A stretch of 45,765 nucleotides of DNA from Myxococcus xanthus (GCF_900106535.1 NZ_FNOH01000027.1:1-45765), one strand, 5' to 3'. Shown: positions 17,601 to 25,602, numbered from the stretch's first letter. A program made the numbers and translations. The notes: generated by a model not told the origin, from the letters alone.

Positions 17601-18629
17601 GCCGAGGGCGGGCGGCTCTGGACGCTTCCCGCCACGGACATGTCCACCACGCGCGCGACGGTGCGGGTGCCCGCGGAGGCGCCGCCGGGCCCGTATGCCC
17701 TGTCCGTCTTCGCCAACGCCATTCCGGGTGGACGCATGGTGACGGTGCGCGCCAACACCGCGCCCACCGCGGACGCCGTGCGCATCGCCACGATGACCGG
17801 CGTCCCGCAGGACATCACGCTCACCGCGACCGATCCGGACGCGGACCAGACGTTGACGTGGACCATCGTCACGCCTCCCCAGCATGGAACACTGAGCGGC
17901 ACGCCGCCGAACCTCCGGTACACGCCCAACCCGGGTTACGTGGGCGCCGACAGCTTCACCTACCGAGTCAGTGACTGCGGCCTGGACAGCAACGAGCCCT
18001 CGGTGGACATCGAGGTGGAGGCCACCCAACCCCTGGCCATCACCTGCCCCGAGGACACCACCATCGAGGCAACAGGGCCTGACGGCGCTCCAGGCAACTG
18101 GCCCCCCGCCACCGTGACGCCCGGAGCGGGCGGACCCGCCACGCTCACCTATTCACCGGCGGAGGGCAGCACGCTGCCGCTGGGGACCACGACCGTCACC
18201 GCCACCGCGGAGGACGCATCCGGCACGCAAGTCACATGCACCTTCCAGGTCGAGGTGCGGGATACCACCCCGCCCGCGCTGACGTGCCCCGCCGACATCC
18301 GGACGACCTCCGATGATGCGTCGGGCACGACGGTGACCTTCGAGCTGCCCGAGGCCACGGACGGCGTCTCGACGCCCTCCGTCACGTCCTCGCCGGCATC
18401 GGGGAGCACCTTCCGGCACGGCAACAACACCGTCACTGTCACCGCTACGGACGCCGCGGGAAATGAAGCCCGCTGCACGTTCCAGGTCACGGTCCAGGCA
18501 ACGGTCATCTCCATCGCCGGAGGCGGCTGCCAGGCCTCTGGCGGTGGCGCTGCCTCGTCGCTGGCCATCCTGGTGGTTCTGGCATCGTGGAGCGGACTGC
18601 GTCGCCGCTCGCGTCACGCCTCGCACTGA
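14676..18629 (+). CDS. Giant kelch-repeat/HYR lipoprotein with MYXO-CTERM tail
   Basis: A 1317-residue exported protein. ATG 14676 (GGAG 9 bases upstream) opens a lipoprotein signal ending LLSCGKE (Cys23); in-frame ATG 14610 is an alternative. Residues about 270-930 carry roughly thirteen kelch units of about 50 residues (LPDGRVLVVGG ... YDPATGTWT), expected to form one or two beta-propellers. These are followed by a cadherin-like module (TATDPDADQTLTWTI ... YTPNPGYVGADSFTYRV) and two HYR modules (ITCPEDTTIEAT, LTCPADIRTTS). The end is a MYXO-CTERM tail: GGGCQASGGG, a hydrophobic stretch, RRRSRH. It thus has two potential surface-anchoring signals. It probably acts in adhesion or binding at the outer surface. 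The OmpA-like gene begins three bases after the stop. Confidence 0.87.
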   Translation: MQSHRAVWSRRLILVGSVILLSCGKEGLTPPSDDALAAARGQALPQWKQAPSATTALALALAYFPDLETGPAPSAPSARLLDAQLRNDGGLTLTTRGLTFQVQPAASTPGTLHRERFAAFQGERHLWWPAGSTQTTEQGWRTSRVEEAWILDAVPETRGDKPSHRAEYTVTLPASVRHIQDTGDYLQFLDESARPVLRFHPAVVRDANGHSRAGSTRLAGGRMNPRTQVFDVDGAQVRITTEVSLAGLTAPLVVDPGWSSTAAMAEARAQHTGLLLGTGQLLVVGGVNRLGFVASSERYDPETDTWSAAAAAGISGNVTLSARLSDGRALVLADGSTSGRIYDPATDTWSATGPMAAPRPLATLTRLGSGQFLIAGGSNLATAELYDPASNTFLPTGSLLSVRRAHTATLLRSGQVLAVSGFNNVNDEVPGADLYDPVAGTWTAAAPPLVPRHYATATLLPDGRVLLVGGFTSGGIVTTHAELYDPTANTWTATGGLNFARNGHTATLLPDGRVLVVGGSNAARDAQPASELYDPATGTWTLAGSMATGRENSTTTLLPSGKVLTAGGFHSNPSTTFYADTEVYDPGVQGWAAAGTLGGPRIDPLMALLPTNRVLVAGGRDGAGTALASASLYDRTTNAWSATAGLSTARADATATTLASGELLVVGGTNAGGTLNSAERYSPTTNTWSPAASLTRARHLHTATRLPDGRVLVVGGQDGADVLASAELYDPGTQAWTTVASAAGARTAHAAALLPDGRVLIAGGRDAGGAALASAEVYDATTNTWAPVAGLAQGRERFTLTLLPAGELLAAGGAAGGVALATTERYSAAANTWTPDSPLTQARWRHTATLMPSGTLLVAGGLSAPDTYVASAETYGAPSRTWTPVIAPDVRGGAVAVALPTGEVLLAGGTAATTAERYEDVLAPPAWRPVVSAPETLYQTCPTVIEGQGFRGISGASSGSYLDSPTDFPLVRLRAAEGGRLWTLPATDMSTTRATVRVPAEAPPGPYALSVFANAIPGGRMVTVRANTAPTADAVRIATMTGVPQDITLTATDPDADQTLTWTIVTPPQHGTLSGTPPNLRYTPNPGYVGADSFTYRVSDCGLDSNEPSVDIEVEATQPLAITCPEDTTIEATGPDGAPGNWPPATVTPGAGGPATLTYSPAEGSTLPLGTTTVTATAEDASGTQVTCTFQVEVRDTTPPALTCPADIRTTSDDASGTTVTFELPEATDGVSTPSVTSSPASGSTFRHGNNTVTVTATDAAGNEARCTFQVTVQATVISIAGGGCQASGGGAASSLAILVVLASWSGLRRRSRHASH

Positions 18630-18632
18630 CCC

Positions 18633-20249
18633 ATGCGTCACCCTCTTTCGCGAATGGACTTCACCTTGCGTACACAGGCTCGGAGCTGGGCGCTGGCCGC
18701 GCTCATCTCCTCAATCGCGCCCAATGCCCTGGCACAAAGCACCACGGGCGCGGTCGTCCCCATCGACCTGGAGCGGCTTCGCTTCACCCCCGCCGCAACG
18801 GACTCGATGCTCGTGGACACAGGCCACGTGCTCCCCCAGGGCGCCTACCGGCTGATGCTCATGGCCGGGTATGAGCGCGGCATCCTCCTGCTCAAGGGCA
18901 GTGATGGCCAGGAGCGCTCCATCCTCGACTACCGCGTCTCCGGCTGGCTCGCGGGCGCCTGGTCTCCCACCGACCGGCTGGAGCTGTCCGCGCGGCTGCC
19001 CGTCATCATCCACCAGGGCGGCAATGGCGCGGACACGCTGGTCGGCGTCTCCGCGCCGGACGCCTTCGGCCTCGGGACCCCGGAGCTGGGCGCCCGCTAC
19101 GCGCTGCTGCGGCGCGAGGACGGCGCCCCCGTCTTCCTCAGCCTGGGCCTGGACGTGGGCACGCCCGGCGGCACCGCGGATGCCTTTGGCCGGCAACAGG
19201 GCTGGGCGGGCCTCCAGGTCGCGCCCCGGGTCGCGGTGAGCCGGGAGCTGGGCCCCGTCGTGCTCGGCGCCAGCGCGGGCGTGCGCATCCGCTCCACGGA
19301 GAACGAGCCCGGGCGCGACTACGGCACCGAGCTGGAGCAAGGCATCGTCGTGTCCACGCGCGGCAAGGGCCTGCGCGGCGAAATCGCGCTGCAAGCCGCG
19401 GAGTCGCTGGTGGAGCCGGACTTCGCGCTGGAGCTGCTGGGCGGCGTGCGGCTGCCCGTGGGCGGCGGCTTCGAGGCCTTCGCCATCGCCGGACATGGCT
19501 TCACGGACATCCCGGGCACGCCGTCCATCCGCGCGGCCGCGGGCATCGCCTGGGCCCATCAGCCGCCCGCACGGGAGGACGTGTGCCGGAGCGGCCGGAG
19601 CCACACGCCGGAACAGTGCCCCGCGCTGGATGACGACGGCGACACGGTTCCCAACGGGCAAGACCGCTGCCCGCTCGAAGCCGGCCCGCCAGAGAACGAC
19701 GGCTGCCCGGACACCGACGCGGATGGCGACGGCGTCGTGGACCGCGAGGACGCATGCCCGAACGAGGCCGGTGTCGCCGCCCACCGTGGCTGCCCCGAAC
19801 CCAAGCAGGAGCCCACGCCGCCGCCGCCCGCTCCCGAGCCCGCGCCCCAGGCGCCCGCTCCCGAGCTCGCGCCCCAGGCGCCCACCACCGAAGCGCCGAC
19901 GCGGCTGCCGACCGAGCACCACGTTCAGTTCCCGGTGGGTCAGTCGACGCTCTCCGACTCGGAGCGTCGGAACCTGGACGCCATCGCGGACTACCTGAAG
20001 GCCAACCCGGGCGTGTCGCTGCGCATCGAAGGACACACGGACAACACCGGCCCCGAGGAGCTCAATCGCACACTGAGCCAGGACCGCGCAGACGCAGTGC
20101 GGCAATATCTCATCCAGCAAGGAATTGAGAGTTCGCGGCTGACTGCGAAGGGCTACGGCCCCGCCCAACCCATTGCGTCCAATGATACGCCCGAGGGACG
20201 GAGCGCCAACCGCCGCGTGGAGTTCGTCACCAGTACTACTGGTGAATGA
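18633..20249 (+). CDS. OmpA-family outer-membrane protein with thrombospondin type 3 repeats
   Basis: A 538-residue protein with a signal peptide ending near SIAPNALAQS. Residues about 50-310 are beta-rich with amphipathic strands (GYERGILLLKG, LELSARLPVIIHQGG), fitting a barrel. TSP3-type calcium repeats follow (DDDGDTVPNGQDRCPLEAG, then DTDADGDGVVDREDACP). A Pro-rich linker (PPPAPEPAPQAPAPE) leads to a C-terminal OmpA domain with GHTDNTG, LSQDRADAVRQYL and NRRVEF, which binds peptidoglycan. It links outer membrane and cell wall. The start could be 18633 or ATG 18654; neither has a strong ribosome site, and coupling to the kelch gene three bases upstream is likely. The last codons form a 17-base palindrome (20228-20244). 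Confidence 0.88.
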   Translation: MRHPLSRMDFTLRTQARSWALAALISSIAPNALAQSTTGAVVPIDLERLRFTPAATDSMLVDTGHVLPQGAYRLMLMAGYERGILLLKGSDGQERSILDYRVSGWLAGAWSPTDRLELSARLPVIIHQGGNGADTLVGVSAPDAFGLGTPELGARYALLRREDGAPVFLSLGLDVGTPGGTADAFGRQQGWAGLQVAPRVAVSRELGPVVLGASAGVRIRSTENEPGRDYGTELEQGIVVSTRGKGLRGEIALQAAESLVEPDFALELLGGVRLPVGGGFEAFAIAGHGFTDIPGTPSIRAAAGIAWAHQPPAREDVCRSGRSHTPEQCPALDDDGDTVPNGQDRCPLEAGPPENDGCPDTDADGDGVVDREDACPNEAGVAAHRGCPEPKQEPTPPPPAPEPAPQAPAPELAPQAPTTEAPTRLPTEHHVQFPVGQSTLSDSERRNLDAIADYLKANPGVSLRIEGHTDNTGPEELNRTLSQDRADAVRQYLIQQGIESSRLTAKGYGPAQPIASNDTPEGRSANRRVEFVTSTTGE

Positions 20250-20276
20250 AAACACGACTTATCGCGGGAGCAATAC

Positions 20277-20306
20277 GGCGCACGGATGGAGCTAAATCCG
20301 TGCGCC
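20277..20306 (+). terminator. Terminator after OmpA-like gene
   Basis: Perfect 11-base arms GGCGCACGGAT / ATCCGTGCGCC with an 8-base loop, 28 bases after the stop. No T-run follows. Confidence 0.65.
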
Positions 20307-20349
20307 AGCAGGCAAATCGCGACTTCTCCAGAGAATCTTTTATGCAAGA

Positions 20350-20367
20350 AACACTTGGATAAGTGTT
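20350..20367 (+). promoter_or_regulatory. Palindrome overlapping geosmin-operon promoter
   Basis: Perfect dyad AACACTT-ggat-AAGTGTT. It covers the -35-like TTGGAT at 20355-20360, so a protein bound here would block or position RNA polymerase. It does not match the CRP consensus. Confidence 0.55.
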
Positions 20368-20384
20368 CAGCGCCTAACTATAAC
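20355..20384 (+). promoter_or_regulatory. Sigma-70-like promoter of geosmin synthase-encapsulin operon
   Basis: TTGGAT (20355-20360, 4 of 6 to consensus), an 18-base spacer and TATAAC (20379-20384, 5 of 6). The start codon is 28 bases after the -10, with GAGGGG at 20402-20407 as ribosome site. Transcription start near 20391 is inferred. Confidence 0.5.
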
Positions 20385-20412
20385 GCCCCCCTGAGTTCAA
20401 CGAGGGGCGTCC

Positions 20413-22680
20413 ATGAGTACGGCGAAAAACAAGCAGCCATTCGAACTGCCAGACTTCTACGTTCCCTGGCCGGCGCGCTTGAATCCGAACCTCGAAGGCG
20501 CCCGGGTGCATTCGAAGGCCTGGGCACGCGAGCTGGGAATCATTGGCCGCCCGAAGGATGGCAGCGCTCCGGAAATCTGGAGCGAGGCGAAGTTCGATGC
20601 CATGGACTACGCCCTGCTCTGCGCCTACACGCATCCGGAGGCGCCGGGCCCGGAGCTGGACCTCGTCACCGACTGGTACGTCTGGGTCTTCTACTTCGAT
20701 GACCACTTCCTGGAGCTCTACAAGCGCCCCCAGGACCAGGTCGGCGCGAAGGCCTACCTGGACCGTCTGCCATTGTTCATGCCGGTCGACCCGGCGGCCA
20801 CGCCTCCGCCGCCGACCAACCCGGTAGAGGCCGGGCTGCTGGATTTGTGGAACCGGACCGTCCCCAGCCGCTCCATGGCATGGCGGCGCCGGTTCTTCGA
20901 GAGCACCAAGCACCTGCTGGACGAGTCGAGCTGGGAGCTGTCCAACATCAGCGACCGCCGCGTCTCCAACCCCATCGAATACATCGAGATGCGCCGCAAG
21001 GTCGGCGGTGCGCCCTGGTCCGCGAACCTGGTGGAGCACGCCGTCTTCGCCGAAGTCCCGGACCGGGTCGCGGCCAGCCGCCCGATGCGGGTGCTGAAGG
21101 ACACGTTCTCCGACGCGGTCCACCTGCGCAACGACCTGTTCTCCTACGAGCGGGAGATTCTGGAGGAAGGCGAGCTCTCCAACGGCGTCCTGGTGATGGA
21201 GAAGTTCCTGAACATCTCCCCGCCCAGCGCCGCGCACCTCGTCAACGAGGTCCTCACCTCGCGCCTCCAGCAGTTCGAGAACACCGTCCTGACGGAGCTG
21301 CCGTCCCTGTTCGTCGAGTTCGGCCTGAACCCGGTGGAGCAGGCCCAGGTGCTCACCTACGTCCGGGGGCTCCAGGACTGGCAGTCCGGCGGCCACGAGT
21401 GGCACATGCGCTCCAGCCGCTACATGAACAAGGGCTCCGGCGGCGCGGGCGGCTTCTTCCTGGGCCCCAACGGCCTGGGCACCTCCGCGGCGCGGCTGCC
21501 ACAGTCGCCCACGGCCCTGGGGCTCACCCGCCTCAAGAACTTCTCCCATGTGCCGTACCAGCCCGTGGGCCCGGTGAAGCTGCCGAAGTTCTACATGCCG
21601 TATTCCACGAAGCCGAGCCCCCACCTGGACGCCGCGCGGCGCGACTCCAAGGCGTGGGCGCGGCGCATGGGCATGCTGGACGTGCTCCCCGGAGTCCCCG
21701 GCGGCTACATCTGGGACGACCACAAGTTCGACGTGGCGGACGTGGCGCTCTGCGGCGCGTTGATTCATCCCCACGCCACCGCCGCGCAGCTCAACCTGTC
21801 CTCCTGCTGGCTCGTCTGGGGCACCTACGCGGACGACTACTTCCCGGCCTTCTACGGTCACACCAAGGACATGGCCGGCGCCAAGGTGTTCAACGCCCGG
21901 CTGGCGCTGTTCGTGCCGGAGGACGCCGGCGCGGTGGTTCCGCCCCCCACCAACCCGGTGGAGCGCGGGCTGGCGGACCTGTGGGCCCGCACCACCGAAG
22001 GCGTGACGCCCGCCTCACGGAGCCTGTTCCGCAAGGCCATCCTGGACATGACGGAGAGCTGGGTGTGGGAGCTGGCCAACCAAATCCAGAACCGCATCCC
22101 GGACCCCATCGACTACGTGGAGATGCGGCGCCAGACGTTCGGCTCGGACCTCACCATGAGCCTGTCCCGCCTGGCCCATGGCGACGCGCTGCCGCCCGAG
22201 GTCTTCCACACCCGTCCCATCCGCAGCCTGGAGAACTCCGCGGCGGATTACGCCTGCCTCATCAACGACGTCTTCTCCTACCAGAAGGAGATTGAGTTCG
22301 AAGGTGAGCTCAACAACGGCGTGTTGGTCGTCCAGCGCTTCCTTGACCTGGACCCGGCGCGGGCCGTCTCCGTCGTCAACGACTTGATGACCGCGCGGAT
22401 GCAGCAGTTCGAATACATCATCGCCAACGAGCTGGAGCCGCTGGCGCGCAACTTCAACCTGGACGGCAAGGCCCAGGACAAGCTGAAGCAGTACGTCCAG
22501 AAGCTGCAGTGGTGGATGAGCGGTGTGCTCATCTGGCACCAGACGGTGGACCGCTACAAGGAGTTCGAGCTGCGCGCGTCCCGCAAGCTGGCGCCGCGGC
22601 TCTCGTCGGGCCCCACCGGCCTGGGTACCTCCGCCGCACGCATCACCTCCCTGTTCGCCAACCTGCGCTCCGGCGCCTGA
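20413..22680 (+). CDS. geoA: Geosmin synthase (bifunctional sesquiterpene cyclase)
   Basis: A 755-residue two-domain class I terpene cyclase, the normal size for bacterial geosmin synthases. The N-terminal domain has the Mg-binding DDHFLE motif (96-101) and NSE motif NDLFSYERE (240-248); in the family it converts farnesyl diphosphate to germacradienol and germacrene D. The C-terminal domain has DDYFPAFY (474-481) and NDVFSYQKE (618-626) and in the family completes conversion to geosmin with loss of acetone. The family tag GPNGLGTSAARL occurs at 351-362 in the linker, with a related GPTGLGTSAARI at 733-744 near the C-terminus. Start ATG 20413 has GAGGGG five bases upstream. Two encapsulin shell genes follow at 27 and 35 bases, so the enzyme is probably their cargo. 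The gene symbol follows use elsewhere for this enzyme. Confidence 0.95.
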   Translation: MSTAKNKQPFELPDFYVPWPARLNPNLEGARVHSKAWARELGIIGRPKDGSAPEIWSEAKFDAMDYALLCAYTHPEAPGPELDLVTDWYVWVFYFDDHFLELYKRPQDQVGAKAYLDRLPLFMPVDPAATPPPPTNPVEAGLLDLWNRTVPSRSMAWRRRFFESTKHLLDESSWELSNISDRRVSNPIEYIEMRRKVGGAPWSANLVEHAVFAEVPDRVAASRPMRVLKDTFSDAVHLRNDLFSYEREILEEGELSNGVLVMEKFLNISPPSAAHLVNEVLTSRLQQFENTVLTELPSLFVEFGLNPVEQAQVLTYVRGLQDWQSGGHEWHMRSSRYMNKGSGGAGGFFLGPNGLGTSAARLPQSPTALGLTRLKNFSHVPYQPVGPVKLPKFYMPYSTKPSPHLDAARRDSKAWARRMGMLDVLPGVPGGYIWDDHKFDVADVALCGALIHPHATAAQLNLSSCWLVWGTYADDYFPAFYGHTKDMAGAKVFNARLALFVPEDAGAVVPPPTNPVERGLADLWARTTEGVTPASRSLFRKAILDMTESWVWELANQIQNRIPDPIDYVEMRRQTFGSDLTMSLSRLAHGDALPPEVFHTRPIRSLENSAADYACLINDVFSYQKEIEFEGELNNGVLVVQRFLDLDPARAVSVVNDLMTARMQQFEYIIANELEPLARNFNLDGKAQDKLKQYVQKLQWWMSGVLIWHQTVDRYKEFELRASRKLAPRLSSGPTGLGTSAARITSLFANLRSGA

Positions 22681-22707
22681 TCTTCCATCTCACTCGAAAG
22701 GCCCATC

Positions 22708-24117
22708 ATGTCGAACATCATCAAGCCGGGCAGTGACGCCGAGAAGTCCCAGTTGAGCTTGGGCACGGCCGCCGCGCGCCAGCTGGCCACGACGACCAAG
22801 TCCGTCCCGCAGATGCAGGGCATCTCCTCCCGGTGGCTGCTCAAGCTGCTGCCCTGGGTGCAGGTGTCCGGTGGCGTATACCGCGTCAACCGCCGGCTGA
22901 GCTACGCGGTGGGCGATGGCCGCGTGACGTTCACCACCACCGGCGCCAAGGTGCAGGTCATCCCGCAGGAGCTGTGTGAGCTCCCCCTGCTGCGCAGCTA
23001 CGACGACGTCGAGGTGCTGACGGCGCTGGCCAACCGCTTCGAGCAGAAGACGTACAAGGCCGGCGATGTCATCACCGAGGTGGGCAAGGAAGCGGACTGC
23101 ATCGTCCTCATCGCCCACGGCAAGGTGAACAAGATTGGCGCCGGCAAGTACGGTGACGCCACCGTGCTCGGGGTGCTGGCGGACGGCGACCACTACAGCT
23201 ACGAGGCGCTGCTGGAGTCGCAGGACTACTGGAAGTTCACGGCCAAGGCCGCCACGGCCTCCACCGTGCTGGTGCTGCAGCAGTCCGACTTCGAGGCCGT
23301 GATGGCCCAGTCGCCCTCGCTGCACAAGCACGTCGAGCAGTTCAAGGCGCGCTCGAAGAAGAAGCAGGACACCACGGGCCAGGCCGAAATCGAGCTGGCC
23401 GCGGGCCACACCGGCGAGCCGGTGCTGCCCGGCACCTACGTGGACTACGAGACGTCGCCCCGCGAGTACGAGCTGAGCGTGGCGCAGACGGTGCTCCAGA
23501 TTCACACCCGCGTGGCGGACCTCTTCAACGAGCCCATGAACCAGACGGAGCAGCAGCTCCGGCTGACGGTGGAGGCGCTGAAGGAGCGCAAGGAGCACGA
23601 GCTCATCAACAACCGCGAGTTCGGCCTGCTGCACAACGCCGACCTCAAGCAGCGCATCCACACCCGGCGCGGCCCGCCCACGCCCGACGACATGGACGAG
23701 CTGCTGGCCACCGTGTGGAAGGAGCCGTCCTTCTTCCTGGCCCACCCGCGCGCCATCGCCGCCTTCGGCCAGGAGTGCAGCCGCAAGGGCATCTACCCCA
23801 CCAGCGTGGACTTCAACGGCAACATGGTGCCCGCCTGGCGCGGCGTCCCCATCTTCCCGTGCAGCAAGATTCCCGTCAGCGACTCGCGCACCACGTCCAT
23901 CATGCTGATGCGCGCGGGTGAGAAGAACCAGGGTGTCATCGGCCTGCACCCGGGCACCATCCCCGACGAAATCGAGGCCGGCCTCAACGTCCGGTTCATG
24001 GGCATCAACGAGAAGGCCATCATCAACTACCTGGTCACCAGCTACTTCTCCGCGGCCGTCCTCGTGCCCGACGCGCTGGGCATCCTGGAGAGCGTCGAAA
24101 TCGGCCGCGGCGACTAG
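22708..24117 (+). CDS. Family 2B encapsulin shell protein with cNMP-binding-like domain (paralog 1)
   Basis: A 469-residue protein. The N-arm contains LSLGTAAARQLATTTK (16-31) and WLLKLLPWVQV, the signature start of family 2 encapsulins of the EshA type. An inserted cyclic-nucleotide-binding domain spans about 97-213 (YKAGDVITEVG, LIAHGKVNKI, LADGDHYSYEALL). The rest is the HK97-type capsid fold (SPREYELSVAQTVLQIHTRV, HELINNREFGLLHNAD, FFLAHPRAIAAFG). Such proteins assemble into icosahedral nanocompartments, and family 2B shells with this insert are known to occur with terpene cyclases. The phosphate-binding cassette lacks the Arg that normally holds the cyclic phosphate (FTAKA where R-A is expected), so ligand binding may be altered. 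GAAAGG precedes ATG 22708. Confidence 0.92.
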   Translation: MSNIIKPGSDAEKSQLSLGTAAARQLATTTKSVPQMQGISSRWLLKLLPWVQVSGGVYRVNRRLSYAVGDGRVTFTTTGAKVQVIPQELCELPLLRSYDDVEVLTALANRFEQKTYKAGDVITEVGKEADCIVLIAHGKVNKIGAGKYGDATVLGVLADGDHYSYEALLESQDYWKFTAKAATASTVLVLQQSDFEAVMAQSPSLHKHVEQFKARSKKKQDTTGQAEIELAAGHTGEPVLPGTYVDYETSPREYELSVAQTVLQIHTRVADLFNEPMNQTEQQLRLTVEALKERKEHELINNREFGLLHNADLKQRIHTRRGPPTPDDMDELLATVWKEPSFFLAHPRAIAAFGQECSRKGIYPTSVDFNGNMVPAWRGVPIFPCSKIPVSDSRTTSIMLMRAGEKNQGVIGLHPGTIPDEIEAGLNVRFMGINEKAIINYLVTSYFSAAVLVPDALGILESVEIGRGD

Positions 24118-24152
24118 CCCTCCTTCCGCTCGGATGACCTGAGGGAATCCAC

Positions 24153-25550
24153 ATGACGAAATTCGTGAAGACGGGCGACGACACCCCGCGGCTGAGCCTG
24201 GGCACGGCCGCGGCGCGTCAACTCGCGACGACGACGAAGACCGTCCCGCAGATGCAGGGCATCACCCCGCGGTGGCTGCTGCGCATGCTGCCCTGGGTAG
24301 AGGTGACGGGCGGCACGTACCGGGTCAACCGTCGGCTGAGCTACGCGGTGGCGGATGACCGCCTCGTGTTCAGCAACATCGGCGCGAAGGTGCAGGTCAT
24401 CCCGCAGGAGCTGCTCAAGCTGCCGCTGCTGCGGGGCCTGAGCGGCGACGACGAGGTGATTGCGGCCCTGGCCAGCCAGTTCACCCAGGCGGAGTACAAG
24501 GCGGGCGACGTCATCGTCGAGGCGGGCGCTCCCGCCGAGCACGTGTTCCTGCTGGCCCACGGCAAGGCGCGCAAGCTCCGCGCAGGCCCGTATGGCGCGC
24601 CCGTCACCCTGGACGTGCTGGCGGACGGCGACCACTTCGGCGACCAGGCGGTGGTGGAGTCGGATGACGTCTGGACCTTCACCGTCAAGGCCACCACGCC
24701 ATGCACGGTGCTGTCCCTGCCGCAGCAGGTGTTCGAGGGCCTGATTGCCCGGTCCGCCACGCTGCGCGCCCAGGTGGAGCGGTACCGGGAGCGCCTGAAG
24801 AAGCCCCAGGACAAGCTGGGGCAGGCCGCCATCCCCCTGGCCGCCGGCCACTCCGGTGAGCCGGACATCCAGGGCGGCTACGTGGACTACGAGCTCACGC
24901 CCCGCGAGTACGAGCTGAGCGTGGCCCAGACGGTGCTCCGGGTCCACACGCGCGTCTCCGACGTGTTCAGCGACCCCATGGACCAGACGGAGCAGCAGCT
25001 TCGGCTGACCATCGAAGCGCTGCGGGAGCGGCAGGAGCACGAGCTCATCAACAACCGGGACTTCGGCCTGCTCCACAACGCCGACCTCAAGCAGCGCGTC
25101 CACACCCGCAACGGGCCGCCCACGCCCGATGACCTGGACGAGCTGCTCAGCCGGCGCCGCAAGTCGCGCTTCTTCCTGGCGCACCCGCGCACCATCGCGG
25201 CGTTCGGCCGGGAATGCACCCGCCGGGGCATCTACCCGACACCCATCGAGGTCCAGGGCACGCCGTGCATGGCCTGGCGCGGGGTCCCCCTGCTGCCGTG
25301 TGACAAGATTCCCATCACCGAGCAGCGCACCAGCTCCATCCTCGTGCTGCGCACCGGCCAGGAGGACCAGGGCGTCATCGGCCTGCGCCGCACCGGCCTG
25401 CCGGACGAAGTCGAGCCCGGCCTCTCCGTGCGCCGCATGGATGTGACGGACAAAGCCATCACGAACTACCTGGTCAGCACCTACTTCTCCGCGGCGCTGC
25501 TCATCCCCGATGCGCTGGGCGTGCTGGAGAACGTGGAGCTTGGCGGCTGA
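24153..25550 (+). CDS. Family 2B encapsulin shell protein with cNMP-binding-like domain (paralog 2)
   Basis: A 465-residue protein, collinear with the preceding gene over its whole length and sharing most blocks (LGTAAARQLATTTK, PREYELSVAQTVL, LLHNADLKQR, YLVSTYFSAALLIPDALG). It differs mainly in the N-terminal tip, the cNMP-like domain (YKAGDVIVEAGAPAEHVFLL, GDHFGDQAVVES) and the segment LLSRRRKSRFFLAHPRT, which replaces LLATVWKEPSFFLAHPRA. Its cassette also lacks the canonical Arg (FTVKATT). Two co-encoded but diverged shell genes suggest a mixed, two-component shell, with the two subunits perhaps differing in ligand response or cargo contact. GAGGGA precedes ATG 24153. A long hairpin after the stop closes the operon. 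Confidence 0.92.
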   Translation: MTKFVKTGDDTPRLSLGTAAARQLATTTKTVPQMQGITPRWLLRMLPWVEVTGGTYRVNRRLSYAVADDRLVFSNIGAKVQVIPQELLKLPLLRGLSGDDEVIAALASQFTQAEYKAGDVIVEAGAPAEHVFLLAHGKARKLRAGPYGAPVTLDVLADGDHFGDQAVVESDDVWTFTVKATTPCTVLSLPQQVFEGLIARSATLRAQVERYRERLKKPQDKLGQAAIPLAAGHSGEPDIQGGYVDYELTPREYELSVAQTVLRVHTRVSDVFSDPMDQTEQQLRLTIEALRERQEHELINNRDFGLLHNADLKQRVHTRNGPPTPDDLDELLSRRRKSRFFLAHPRTIAAFGRECTRRGIYPTPIEVQGTPCMAWRGVPLLPCDKIPITEQRTSSILVLRTGQEDQGVIGLRRTGLPDEVEPGLSVRRMDVTDKAITNYLVSTYFSAALLIPDALGVLENVELGG

Positions 25551-25565
25551 TTTTTCGGAAAGTGA

Positions 25566-25602
25566 CACGGCGGGTCCAGGCGCAATGCCTGGACCCGCTG
25601 TG
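25566..25602 (+). terminator. Terminator of geosmin synthase-encapsulin operon
   Basis: A stem of 12 perfect pairs (GCGGGTCCAGGC / GCCTGGACCCGC) around a 5-base loop, extended by four more pairs including one G-T. It begins 16 bases after the stop; no T-tract is visible. Confidence 0.7.

Noticed and set aside
20228..20244. Perfect 17-base palindrome CACCAGTA-C-TACTGGTG at the end of the OmpA-like gene
   Set aside because: It lies inside the last codons and could be chance from a short Thr/Val/Ser-coding stretch; a better terminator follows.
20384..20409. CGCCCC/GGGGCG hairpin hiding the geosmin synthase ribosome site
   Set aside because: The left arm overlaps or precedes the predicted transcription start, so it would not be in the mRNA if the promoter call is right.
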